From assembly GCA_945873695.1 (NCBI GenBank), contig CAMCDX010000001.1:28080-92079 (forward strand): a stretch of 64,000 nt of DNA, given 5' to 3'. This document shows positions 18,920 to 27,936 of this stretch, piece after piece. Below the pieces are notes generated by a model, which ran no database searches, had not been told where the DNA came from, and was given only the letters and a program-made list of their open reading frames with translations. This stretch comes from an uncultured Clostridia bacterium. GTDB taxonomy: Bacteria; Bacillota; Clostridia; Oscillospirales; Oscillospiraceae. Made by a program: the position numbers and the translations under genes. Numbering within the stretch: position 1 is the stretch's first letter; each line of letters begins with the position of its first letter.

Positions 18920-19903
18920 TCACTCTGTCCAGTCCGCCCGGGTCTCCCGGACGTCCACATGCACGAATCCCTTCTTGCTGTAAATGCCCACGCCACCCCA
19001 GTCCGGCATGATGCTGCGGGCATAGGCGGCCACGTCGGCCACGGACACACCCTTGACGGAGATGTCCGCCGCCGTGCCGTAGGTGTGCTGGCTGTTCGAA
19101 ACGCCGCCCACCTTGGTGTTGTATGGCGGTGTGCGGTAGCCGCTGTGGATGGTGACCGCCTTGCCGAAATGGCTGCGGATGCTCTGCAGCACCATCACCA
19201 GCCGGGGCGCTACAAACACGGTGTCCGTTCCGTCGCCGCAGGCGAACTCCTTCACCGCAAAATTGGATGACAGCTTCTTTCCGCCGTCCTTTTTCTTGGA
19301 ATACGCGTTGATCTCAACCATGGGTCTCTCTCCTTCTCTCTCATTTGGCTCCAGTGCTTCCCAGAAGCACAGGAGCGTCGCCACCTTGCGGATGCTGGTC
19401 ACCTTCCCGCCCGGGAAGATACCCTGGGTGCTGCCGCCGCCGTCGAACATCAGTCCGTCCACGCACCCGATGTCCAACAGCTTGTCCTGCAGCTGCTCCC
19501 TGGTGAGGATGGCCCTGTCGCACCACAGCAGCACCCGGCCGTTCTTCATCCAGCCCACCGCCGTCCGCTCCGCCGGGCGGGCCACATCCGGCGTCAGATC
19601 CCGCGCCAGCTTCTTCCCGTCCTTCAAGATGGGCACCGCTGACGTGAACCAGGTCAGCGTTCTGTCCGTGGACATGATCGGAGGCCCGTCCAGATCGCAG
19701 CCAAGGCCCCAGTCCTTGTACTTGCTCTTGCTCAGGACCTTTCCTGCCACAATGCAGTCGTCACAGGGCTGGAACTTCTTGTTGAACACCCACCCGTTCA
19801 TGATGTGGGTGCAGCCGGTCCTGGCCTGTACCTGCGCCGGCGTCAGCCGCAGCGCCCGGTTGTCAAACACCTCCATCCTGGAGGCTTTCATGATCGTGTA
19901 CAT
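18920..19903 (-). CDS. Fusion lysis protein: phosphodiester glycosidase (NAGPA)-like N-domain plus peptidase M15A-like C-domain
   Basis: N: CVDGLMFDGGGSTQGIFPGGK; C: VKEFACGDG...VTIHSGYRTPPYNTKVGGVSNSQHTYGTAADISVKG...HVDVRE. Confidence 0.78.
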   Translation of the reverse strand: MYTIMKASRMEVFDNRALRLTPAQVQARTGCTHIMNGWVFNKKFQPCDDCIVAGKVLSKSKYKDWGLGCDLDGPPIMSTDRTLTWFTSAVPILKDGKKLARDLTPDVARPAERTAVGWMKNGRVLLWCDRAILTREQLQDKLLDIGCVDGLMFDGGGSTQGIFPGGKVTSIRKVATLLCFWEALEPNEREGERPMVEINAYSKKKDGGKKLSSNFAVKEFACGDGTDTVFVAPRLVMVLQSIRSHFGKAVTIHSGYRTPPYNTKVGGVSNSQHTYGTAADISVKGVSVADVAAYARSIMPDWGGVGIYSKKGFVHVDVRETRADWTE

Positions 19904-19906
19904 TCG

Positions 19907-20347
19907 TCAACCCCCGGTATATGCCGTCCAACCCGCCGGATAGGCGTCCGGCGCCCAGACGTTGCCGTCGATGGTGGACTGGTACAGATTGCCGTTATAG
20001 CTCACGATGTCGCCGGTGTTGTAGGCGTCGCTGGCCCCCAGTGGCTGCACCCACTCAGGGTATCCGCTCTCCGTCACGCCGATGGCCTTATAGAGGGAGG
20101 TGGCCGTGTCCGGCGTCCACTCCGCGGCAGAGGTGTGGTCCTGGAGAACCTGGTAAAGCTGCGGGTCTCCCACGCTGTTCTCGCCATAGCGGAACACGTC
20201 CTTGGCCTTGTACGCCTTCCCCGTCTCATATGCCGGGAACACGCTGGCAACGGCCAGCATGTCCTCCGCCTGTGTGTCAGCGTCCATCGTGGACAGAAAC
20301 AGCTGCAAGGCTTTCCGCAGCTCCAGAGCTGCCTGTACTTTGTTCAT
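19907..20347 (-). CDS. Carbohydrate-binding (CBM5/12-like) phage protein
   Basis: SDAYNTGDIVSYNGNLYQSTIDGNVWAPDAYPAGWT. Confidence 0.7.
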   Translation of the reverse strand: MNKVQAALELRKALQLFLSTMDADTQAEDMLAVASVFPAYETGKAYKAKDVFRYGENSVGDPQLYQVLQDHTSAAEWTPDTATSLYKAIGVTESGYPEWVQPLGASDAYNTGDIVSYNGNLYQSTIDGNVWAPDAYPAGWTAYTGG

Positions 20348-20350
20348 ACC

Positions 20351-20587
20351 TTAACCCTCCCCTGTCAGCAGGACATCCAAATATCCCTGCGTCTCCTCAA
20401 TAACGTTTCCTCCATCCACCTCACAGCACATAGCACCATCCTTGAACAGATACGGTGTGCCGTGATAAGCCACGCCCTCTGCGTGGTTAGCATCCGTCAG
20501 CAGATACACGCCGTTCTTGTGAACACGGATGTAGTTGGCCTTTTCGGTCAGGAAGGATTCTCCTGTCGCAGTCGTGATTCTGTACAT
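20351..20587 (-). CDS. Hypothetical phage protein
   Basis: ORF in tightly packed phage operon. Confidence 0.6.
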   Translation of the reverse strand: MYRITTATGESFLTEKANYIRVHKNGVYLLTDANHAEGVAYHGTPYLFKDGAMCCEVDGGNVIEETQGYLDVLLTGEG

Positions 20588-20589
20588 TC

Positions 20590-20982
20590 TTACACCTCCA
20601 AAAGTAAACGGATACGCCGAAGCTCATTCACATCCGCATTGTAAAAATCTTGATTCCAAACCCAAAAATCCTTGTGGTCCGTTCTCCGAAGGCGGTTCGA
20701 TCCGGCATCCGCCCACAGCTTGTCCCACCGTGCCTGGTGCTTTGCATCCCGCCGCTCCAATGTGCCCCGGATGTCCTGCACCAGCTTTCCACGCTCCATT
20801 CCGAGGCCGTCATCGTCCCGTGAGAAGTGGTCGTAGGCGTTCTGGCTGGTGACCGCGCACAGGCGTCTCCCGTCCTCCAGAATCAGGTAGCCGTCCTGCG
20901 TCTCACAGGCTGTCCCGTACGGCAAGTTTACCGCGCCGCAAATGGCTTTCCCGCGAAACCGCCGTATTACGATATAGCGCAT
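20590..20982 (-). CDS. Hypothetical phage protein
   Basis: ORF in phage operon between CBM-like and tail-tip genes. Confidence 0.65.
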   Translation of the reverse strand: MRYIVIRRFRGKAICGAVNLPYGTACETQDGYLILEDGRRLCAVTSQNAYDHFSRDDDGLGMERGKLVQDIRGTLERRDAKHQARWDKLWADAGSNRLRRTDHKDFWVWNQDFYNADVNELRRIRLLLEV

Positions 20983-21010
20983 AGATGATCCTCCTCATAC
21001 AGTGCGATGA

Positions 21011-21850
21011 TTAGACACAAAAGCCGGGGGCCACGCCGCGCGAAAAGTCCGCGGAGTTATAGTTGGCGCTGCCGCCGGTGCCGACAAGGCAGAAAATGGT
21101 GGAGTTGCCGGAATAGACGGACCGGCACCACGCATAGGCCGCCGTGCCGGTGGCGTTGTGCTTGTAATGGATCTTGCTGTTGCCCGCCTTGTAATAGTCA
21201 TACTGGGCCTGGTAATTCTGCTCCGCGCTTTTGGCGTAGGTCCTGGCGCCGTGGTATTCAAACTCCGAAAGCAGGAACAGGTAATCGGTGGTACTGGTGA
21301 CATAACTGGCGGTGTTGGATCCGCCGCCGGTGTTGTCGCTGTACTTGGTCACCGCTTTCATCACAGCCCGCAGGTCAGCCGGCAAGGCTGCCAACAGACT
21401 GCCGGAGGGCGGGCTGGTGGGGGTGCCGCTGTTGCCCAGCAGGGTCTTTCTCATACTGGAACCGTTCCACCCGCCGCTGTTTGTGTTGCTGGCGTTCATC
21501 TGGAAATAAGACGCGGAGGATCCGCTGCTGCCGTAATTGCTATCGCAGAGGGCAATATGTACGCCGCTGATCTTTCCGATCTTGAAATGGATCCGGTTGG
21601 CGCCCTCTCTTCTGCTGTTGTGGTTAAAGCCCAAAACAAAGGCGTCCACGGACAGGTTGGAGAAAGTGGTGTTTCCCACCGCGCCGTTGATGGTGATGGT
21701 TTTGGTATCGCCCACAGCCCAATACTTCTCAGCAAGTCCCATTTGGCTGACCTTGCTGATCGTCTCCCAGCTGTTGTTGTTCAGCACCGGGTCGACCAAC
21801 ATTGGAGCCTCATGGGTTTCTCCCTTACGCATGAATAAACAGTTACCCAT
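21011..21850 (-). CDS. Tail-tip/adhesin protein, DUF6273-like
   Basis: MGNCLFMRKGETHEAPMLVDPVLNNNSWETISKVSQMG...; ends AYAWCRSVYSGNSTIFCLV...GVAPGFCV; tandem with 21850-22578. Confidence 0.65.
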   Translation of the reverse strand: MGNCLFMRKGETHEAPMLVDPVLNNNSWETISKVSQMGLAEKYWAVGDTKTITINGAVGNTTFSNLSVDAFVLGFNHNSRREGANRIHFKIGKISGVHIALCDSNYGSSGSSASYFQMNASNTNSGGWNGSSMRKTLLGNSGTPTSPPSGSLLAALPADLRAVMKAVTKYSDNTGGGSNTASYVTSTTDYLFLLSEFEYHGARTYAKSAEQNYQAQYDYYKAGNSKIHYKHNATGTAAYAWCRSVYSGNSTIFCLVGTGGSANYNSADFSRGVAPGFCV

Positions 21851-22578
21851 CACGCAACCCCCTTGAGAATGAGTGTGGTTTTGTCGAACAGTGCGTTGCT
21901 TGGAAGTACCAAAGCGGGGCGGATGCCATACGAGTTGGAGCAGCCGCTGCCGCCGCAACTGCCGTCGGTGCTGACGCACCAGGCGCTGCCGGTGCCGTTG
22001 GCGTACGGGGAGCGGAGCCACCAGCTGGCGGCCGCCCCGTTGAGGTAGCCGATACGCTTACTGTCGGTTGCTGCGGTCCCGCTGAAGTATGACAGGCAGG
22101 CACCGTCAATGGGGAAATACCTGTTGGTGCTCTGCGTCCAGCCTACCTCATAACCAGACAGCAGGAAGATCTTCGCAGCCAAACCGTTTGCTCCAGAAGC
22201 AACGGCAGAGTTGGCGGTTCCGTTTACATACGGAATCTTCACTTCTTTGATTGCAGCCTGGATGTCGGAATCAAACAGGCCAAGGAACGTGCTGTTGAGA
22301 TACGAATGGATGGTGGAAGCCTTGTAGCTGTTTCTGTTGGAGCTGTGCCACGCGCGAGAATCGAAGATATCTTTCCTAAGTAACCACGTTCCATCACAGC
22401 TTGCATCATACAGACTGGAACCACTGGGAGCCCCCTGATTTACTACCAGATACTCCACAGCACTCCCGTTCTCCATCAGGTACACGGAAGAACCAACAGA
22501 AAGTGTGCTTGCAAGAATACCCGTCATAGGAGCGGTTAGATTTTGGACCTCTTTGCTCAACAGGACATGCCCCATCAC
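21850..22578 (-). CDS. Tail-tip/adhesin protein, DUF6273-like
   Basis: WWLRSPYANGTGSAWCVSTDGSCGGSGCSNSYGIRPALVLPS signature. Confidence 0.72.
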   Translation of the reverse strand: MMGHVLLSKEVQNLTAPMTGILASTLSVGSSVYLMENGSAVEYLVVNQGAPSGSSLYDASCDGTWLLRKDIFDSRAWHSSNRNSYKASTIHSYLNSTFLGLFDSDIQAAIKEVKIPYVNGTANSAVASGANGLAAKIFLLSGYEVGWTQSTNRYFPIDGACLSYFSGTAATDSKRIGYLNGAAASWWLRSPYANGTGSAWCVSTDGSCGGSGCSNSYGIRPALVLPSNALFDKTTLILKGVA

Positions 22579-23504
22579 GCTACCTCCACAACGATGGGTA
22601 TACTTACAGTCGGTGCATCCCCGAAGATATAGAACGTGATACCGCCGTCATAGGTCTCCGCATACCCGTTGGTGATGTAGGTCAGGTACTGATTCTCCGC
22701 TTCCACAAAGGCCGCATAGCCATCGGAAGTGCCGTCCCCGGTGTAGGCGTGGTCTACCTTGGCGGTGTGCTTTGCCAGAACGCCGGTGATGGGAACGGAC
22801 TGGGACTTCACGCCAGTGTCCTCGTTCTCCGTCCATGTGGTGCCGATGGTGGCGGTGTAGGTCTTGACAGAACTGATTTCAGGAAGCTGCCCCGTCGGCA
22901 CCTTTCCGTCTGTCCCCAGCGTTGCCACGCCGGATGCCGCGCCTTTTTCAGAGGAAGGGATGGCGCCCACCTGTTTCGCGTTATAGTCGCCTGCCTGCGG
23001 TACCACAGCTCCGTTTCTGCCGTTAAAGGACATGACGCCCCCTCCTGCTGCCGCTGCTGCCTGCTCCGACCAGTATTTCGCGTTGTTGGTGTCCTCCCCT
23101 TCCCGGGTCCCGGTACCGCCGACCGCCCAGCTCTCGGACGCCTTGGCGCCGTTCTCGGACCTTGCCACGTACCCGGTCTCCAGGTCCTGCCGCTGCGTTT
23201 CCGCTTCCTGTCTCTGCTGCTCTGCCTCGGCACGTCCGCTCTCCGCCTGTGCTCTGGCTGTCTCCGCCTCCACACGCAGGTTTTCAGCGGCCACCCGCAG
23301 TGCCTCCGCAGCCTCGATGCCGCTCTCCGTCTGCTCCATGGCGGTGATGGCTTCCACCGCCTCGTTGTAGGCCGGAGCGATAAGCTCCCGCACCATGCGG
23401 TCAAAGACGGCCTTGTTCTGCGCCGGTGTTCCGCTCAGTACGTCAGGCGCCGCGCAAACGCCCTTTGTGTCCATCTGCTGTGTCGTGATCTTCTCCAGCG
23501 CCAT
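22575..23504 (-). CDS. Phage tail fibre protein
   Basis: Ala/Glu-rich coiled coil, SWAVGGTGTREGEDTNNAKYWSEQAAAAAGG, SFNGRNGAVVPQAGDYNAKQVGA fibre motifs. Confidence 0.82.
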   Translation of the reverse strand: MALEKITTQQMDTKGVCAAPDVLSGTPAQNKAVFDRMVRELIAPAYNEAVEAITAMEQTESGIEAAEALRVAAENLRVEAETARAQAESGRAEAEQQRQEAETQRQDLETGYVARSENGAKASESWAVGGTGTREGEDTNNAKYWSEQAAAAAGGGVMSFNGRNGAVVPQAGDYNAKQVGAIPSSEKGAASGVATLGTDGKVPTGQLPEISSVKTYTATIGTTWTENEDTGVKSQSVPITGVLAKHTAKVDHAYTGDGTSDGYAAFVEAENQYLTYITNGYAETYDGGITFYIFGDAPTVSIPIVVEVA

Positions 23505-23516
23505 ACGCTATCACTC

Positions 23517-25382
23517 CTATCTCTTGTAATTCCCGCCCGGTTCCCGCCACTCCAGGCCGAATAGATACAGGCCAAATGGCTCGTTCAGCTCCTTGTTCTG
23601 GAGGCGGAACCGAACCTTGTCCACCTTCTTGATCTTGATCTTCCCGAAAAGGGTCCGTGGCGTCTGATCCGCGCTGAAGACGAACTTGGCGAAGTCGATG
23701 TAGCTCCAGTCGAAGTACCTGGCCCGCTCCTTGGCGTCAAATACCTGGCTCCAGATGCCCCGCTTCTGGGCGAAGATCTTCACGCCGGTGAGCACCGCCG
23801 CCGCCAGGCGGCAGCTGACGGAGGTGAAGGTCTTGCTGTGGAAGAAGGCCTTCCCGTCAAAGTCGCTGGTCTCCCAGTAGGCGTCGATGGCCTCTCCGTC
23901 GTCGTTGTAGCTCTCCGGGTCGTCCACGTTGGTGCCGAACCGCCGCAGCTTTCCGTCCGCCGTGCCGAAACACAGGGCGTCTCCGTCCACCCACAGCACC
24001 CGGGCCTGGATGCCCGGCCAGTAATAACATTCGTACTGGTAGCTGCTGTACGGGCTGTTTTTCTCATAAGTCCGCTGCTGCAGGTCCAGGAGATACAGGT
24101 CTCCCGCCAGACTCAGCACGTAAAAGTCCCGGTAGACCACCCCAAAGGCATCCTCCTTCCCGTCGGCCTCCTGGAGGGCGCTTCCGATGTAATAGCTCCG
24201 CTCCTGGCTGTACTTCTCCCCGGTCAGCTCTTCCGCCGTGATGGCGTATACCCCCTGGTTTGTCAGGAACAGGGGTTCCTTTCCGCAGAAGGCGAAGCTG
24301 TCCGTGGCCACAGCGTTCTCTCCAATGAGGGTGTTTGTGATGCGGAAGATGGCCTCTCCGCTATTGTCCAGGCTGCCGGTGCGGATCACCACGTTCCGCC
24401 CGTCCGCTGCGCCGTCCAGAAAGGCCGCCAGGGCATTGTTCAGTACGGCGTAGCCCACCACCCGGCTGCCGTCACGGCTGAGCTTGGTGTAGCTGGTGTC
24501 CGGGATGAAGGTAGGGTCCTCGTAGGCGCTGTAATAGTCCATGCCCGCCTGCTCTGGATTCCCGGAGAGGAATACCCGATCCGCCGCACCTCCCACGCCG
24601 TATACGGCAAACATCGTGCAGTGGTTCACCCGGTCCAGATATCCCTCCCTAGTCTTTGCCGCCGTGATCTTCACGTTGTCCTGGCCGGTCACAGGCGGTT
24701 TTCCCGGTGCCGTGGAGAATGTGACAGTCCCCTTGGCCCGATCCACGGTGAAGTCTGTCCCCTCTGTCTTTTCCACCCATTCTCCATCGGTGTTCATGAC
24801 TTCCGCCGTCACCGGGTCGCTGTCCAGCTCCTCTGTGGTCAGCTGATAGGTCTTGTCCGTTTCCGTGCCCAGAAAGGACTCCGTCCACTTTCTGCTCAGC
24901 AGGTTCAGGGCCTCGTAGGTCGTTCCTCCACCGCTTGGATTCCTGCTGATGATAATGGTGGGCACCTTGGCGTTCTCGGACACCGCCGCCAGGGTGGTCC
25001 CGTCGTACACCTGATAGGTGGTCCCGTCCAGCAGATACAGCTTCTGGTCGAAGACGAAGCCCCGGCTCCTGGCATCCGCCATGGCGCCCAATTCCGTGAA
25101 GGCGGTCTCCCCATCCCAGCGGTACAGCTTGTCCCCGGCGTGGACCAGGGCCTCCTCCCCCAGGCGGTAAACGCCGTTGACGCGGCCGCCGTTTGGCGCC
25201 GTGGCCACGGTCTTATAGCCCATGCGCTTTCGCACCTTGCCCACCTGGTCCCGGATCATGTTTGGCGCCGCCGGCGACCGTGACGGATCCACGTTGGTAG
25301 GCGAGTTGTTCATGTCCACACCCCGGAAATAGTCAATGACGGTGGTGTACTTGGGAGATTCGCTGGGAATATCAAACGCCAT
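23517..25382 (-). CDS. Podovirus tail/stabilisation (tail tubular B-like) protein
   Basis: DYFRGVDMNNSPTNVDPSRSPAAPNMIRDQVGKVRKRMGYK; position after head-tail adaptor. Confidence 0.65.
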   Translation of the reverse strand: MAFDIPSESPKYTTVIDYFRGVDMNNSPTNVDPSRSPAAPNMIRDQVGKVRKRMGYKTVATAPNGGRVNGVYRLGEEALVHAGDKLYRWDGETAFTELGAMADARSRGFVFDQKLYLLDGTTYQVYDGTTLAAVSENAKVPTIIISRNPSGGGTTYEALNLLSRKWTESFLGTETDKTYQLTTEELDSDPVTAEVMNTDGEWVEKTEGTDFTVDRAKGTVTFSTAPGKPPVTGQDNVKITAAKTREGYLDRVNHCTMFAVYGVGGAADRVFLSGNPEQAGMDYYSAYEDPTFIPDTSYTKLSRDGSRVVGYAVLNNALAAFLDGAADGRNVVIRTGSLDNSGEAIFRITNTLIGENAVATDSFAFCGKEPLFLTNQGVYAITAEELTGEKYSQERSYYIGSALQEADGKEDAFGVVYRDFYVLSLAGDLYLLDLQQRTYEKNSPYSSYQYECYYWPGIQARVLWVDGDALCFGTADGKLRRFGTNVDDPESYNDDGEAIDAYWETSDFDGKAFFHSKTFTSVSCRLAAAVLTGVKIFAQKRGIWSQVFDAKERARYFDWSYIDFAKFVFSADQTPRTLFGKIKIKKVDKVRFRLQNKELNEPFGLYLFGLEWREPGGNYKR

Positions 25383-25527
25383 TTTCTTCTCGCTCCTTTC
25401 CAATCATTTTTGCCGCGGCGTGTACGTGGCAAAAATACATTGACCCAGCCGCCTTGGGCGGCGTTCACCAGTCCGCAGACTGGTGGTGGGGAATCCTCAA
25501 GGGGGAGCCTGCTCCCTCTTGACGTTT

Positions 25528-26187
25528 TTACCACCACCCCGTTGTGTTTTTTACCCTGCTGACTGTCCCGCCCTTCGGCTGCTCCCGGTAGCTCATCTGC
25601 AGCTTCAGCAGCCCGTCCTCGAACTCATTGCGGAACATGGTAGCCATGGCTAGTTCGTCCTCCTTGTAGAGCTCCGCCGCCATGTACAGCGGCACCAGGG
25701 CAGCCGCCTCCTCCGCCAGCTCCAGTTCCGTCTCCTCCGGCGTTGCCGCCGTGATCTTCACCGGATAGGCGTCGTACCAGACGGTGTAGGTGCCCGCCAT
25801 GTCTCCCGGCAGGATCAGCACGTCGTCCCCCTCCAGGTCCCAGTCCTGGGCCCTGCCGTAGCCGTCCTCCGTCTCCAGCATCAGCTGGTTTCGCTCGATG
25901 CACCGGAATCTGGGACAGTATTCCGTCAGCGTGATGCGGTAGTTTTTTTCCACAGTGGGCAGCACCAGCTCCTCCCCACTCTCCGCCGCCGTCACGCCCG
26001 GCTGCAGCCGGATGCGGAAGGTCTTCAGAATGGGCCTGCCCACTGTGGTGATCTGGAGCATGGCCTCGTTGGCCTTCCCCGGCATGGCGTCAATGTAGTC
26101 CTGGTTCACATCGTCCACGTTGATGGATGCGCCCTCGTTGGAGAACATGGTCTGCAGCGCAATGAGCTTGCATTCTCCCCAATTCAC
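25528..26187 (-). CDS. Head-tail adaptor (tail tubular A-like) protein
   Basis: 219-aa protein after the major capsid gene; acidic helices typical of podoviral adaptors. Confidence 0.55.
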   Translation of the reverse strand: MNWGECKLIALQTMFSNEGASINVDDVNQDYIDAMPGKANEAMLQITTVGRPILKTFRIRLQPGVTAAESGEELVLPTVEKNYRITLTEYCPRFRCIERNQLMLETEDGYGRAQDWDLEGDDVLILPGDMAGTYTVWYDAYPVKITAATPEETELELAEEAAALVPLYMAAELYKEDELAMATMFRNEFEDGLLKLQMSYREQPKGGTVSRVKNTTGWW

Positions 26188-26252
26188 AAATGAATTCCTC
26201 CTTCAAAGAAAGGCCTGGGAACCCCCAGGCCTTTCTATTCTTTGTTGCTCTA

Positions 26253-27260
26253 TCAGAGCGCAGAACCGCCGGTCATGCCGCCAACCGCGACGAACCGCCA
26301 GTCGGCAAAGCCGGCCGCGAAGCGGCCGCGGCCCTTCCACAGGTTGTTGTCGTTGTTGTCATCCAGCACGGAGCGGACGATCAGCTTCACACGGTCCTGG
26401 AAAATGGAGCCGTCCATATCCGCCAGGATCTTGCTGTCCAGCAGGAACCAGGGCTTGTCCGTGATACCGGCCTTCTCCAGCGCCTCGGTCAGATAGGGGT
26501 CCACCAGGATGTTCCAGCGGCCGTACTGCTGGTTGTAGGCGTTGGTGCTGTCGGTGGGGTTCTTGTCAGAGCCCACTGCCGCGAAGGCCTTGTCCTTCAG
26601 GACGCCGTCATTGGGGATCCAGATGGTGTCCGGGGCGATGTTCAGCAGCTCGCCGTTGTCGCCCACGGTGTTCTGCATCCGGGTCTCCAGCAGGCTCAGG
26701 TTGGCCGCCGTCAGGTCGCCGGTGAACAGGTTGGACTGGGCCTTGCCCTTCACCTTGGCGGGGTGGTCCTTGGCGAACAGGGCCTTGTGGTCCGCCGCTG
26801 CGCAGTCGAAGGTCTTGGCGCCGAACTGCACGGTGGTGCCGGTCAGGCCGCCCACATACATGGCCCGGCCATAGCGCTCCCGGGTACGGGCATAAGCGGT
26901 GATCAGCTTGTTGGCCCGCTTCTTCATGGTGCTCAGGCGGTTGTCCTCCACCAGCTCCTGGGTCACGGCGAACTGGTTCTTCCAGGTCTCGTTGACGATG
27001 TCCTTGGGGAAGCCCTCCTCAAAGCCGGTGTTGGGGTACTGGCCGCCTTCACCCACGGGCTCGAAGTCGTCCATGGCGGTCTCGCCGGTGTAGCGCTCCG
27101 CCCAGTGCTTGCTGTTCTCCATGCGGAACAGGTTGGGCAGCAGGCTGGCCTGCTCCAGGGCCTCACCGCGCTTTTCCAGATAGCTCTTGATGGGGAACTG
27201 GCTCTTGCCGAACATGGAATCCACCACGCCGGAGCCAATGCTTACAGTTACGAAACTCAT
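26253..27260 (-). CDS. Major capsid protein
   Basis: Position downstream of scaffold/decoration genes; HK97-type coat appearance. Confidence 0.75.
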   Translation of the reverse strand: MSFVTVSIGSGVVDSMFGKSQFPIKSYLEKRGEALEQASLLPNLFRMENSKHWAERYTGETAMDDFEPVGEGGQYPNTGFEEGFPKDIVNETWKNQFAVTQELVEDNRLSTMKKRANKLITAYARTRERYGRAMYVGGLTGTTVQFGAKTFDCAAADHKALFAKDHPAKVKGKAQSNLFTGDLTAANLSLLETRMQNTVGDNGELLNIAPDTIWIPNDGVLKDKAFAAVGSDKNPTDSTNAYNQQYGRWNILVDPYLTEALEKAGITDKPWFLLDSKILADMDGSIFQDRVKLIVRSVLDDNNDNNLWKGRGRFAAGFADWRFVAVGGMTGGSAL

Positions 27261-27278
27261 CGTTCTCTCTCCTCTCTC

Positions 27279-27662
27279 TTAGAACTTCACCAGCACGCCG
27301 GAACCGACGGCGGTGCCGTCCATGCGGACGATCTCCGCCACGCCGGAGGCGGTGGTGGCCGTCACCTGCAGACCGTCGGTGTGCAGGGTCACCTTGCTGC
27401 CGATCTTCAGGTCGGTACCTACGGCCTGCAGGGTGGTCTCAAAGGTCATGTAGTCCTGCACGGCGATGACCGGAGCCTCGCCGGCAGCGTTCTTGGGGCC
27501 AACCGCCACAAAGGCGGGCTTTGCGGCGGCTCCGCACTTGGTCAGCTTCCCGGCGCTGAGCACCAGCGCCTCGCCCAGCACGATGTCCTCACTGGCCGTC
27601 ACGGGCAGATACTTGATGGGCGGGGTGTGACCCACGTCCATGCGAGAAAGCATAAAGCTCAT
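27279..27662 (-). CDS. Head decoration/capsid-associated protein
   Basis: MSFMLSRMDVGHTPPIKYLPVTASEDIVLGEALVL...; position between scaffold and capsid. Confidence 0.6.
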   Translation of the reverse strand: MSFMLSRMDVGHTPPIKYLPVTASEDIVLGEALVLSAGKLTKCGAAAKPAFVAVGPKNAAGEAPVIAVQDYMTFETTLQAVGTDLKIGSKVTLHTDGLQVTATTASGVAEIVRMDGTAVGSGVLVKF

Positions 27663-27694
27663 ATCGTCCTCTCTTTCTTCATATCCTTCGCTTT

Positions 27695-27797
27695 CGTCGT
27701 CACAAAGTCCGCTCCGCTTCGTTTCCACCTATGGTGAAAACTTCACGTGCTCCCTTGTTCCTCCTCTCCCCACCGCACATGTGCGGCGGGGTCCCCG
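27695..27797. repeat. Dispersed hairpin repeat family A, copy 1
   Basis: cgtcgtcacaaagtccgctc...gtttcc...ggtgaaaac...gctcccttgttcctcctctccccaccgc...gcggcggggtcccc. Confidence 0.85.
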
Positions 27798-27826
27798 GAA
27801 ACGGCGAAAGCTCACTCATTTCGAAG

Positions 27827-27934
27827 CTCGTCCTCTCCCCACCGAACCCGCTCACCCGCAAGGGGTGCGCCGCATCCGTAAGCGGCAAAGCCGCCAACGG
27901 CTGCGCAGGCGCTGGGCTTCGGCGGGGGACCCCG
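27827..27934. repeat. Partial family A hairpin with family B segment (27854-27907) nested in its loop
   Basis: ctcgtcctctccccaccgaacccgct[...acccgcaaggggtgcgccgcatccgtaagcggcaaagccgccaacggctgcgca...]gctgggcttcggcggggg. Confidence 0.85.
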
Positions 27935-27936
27935 CT

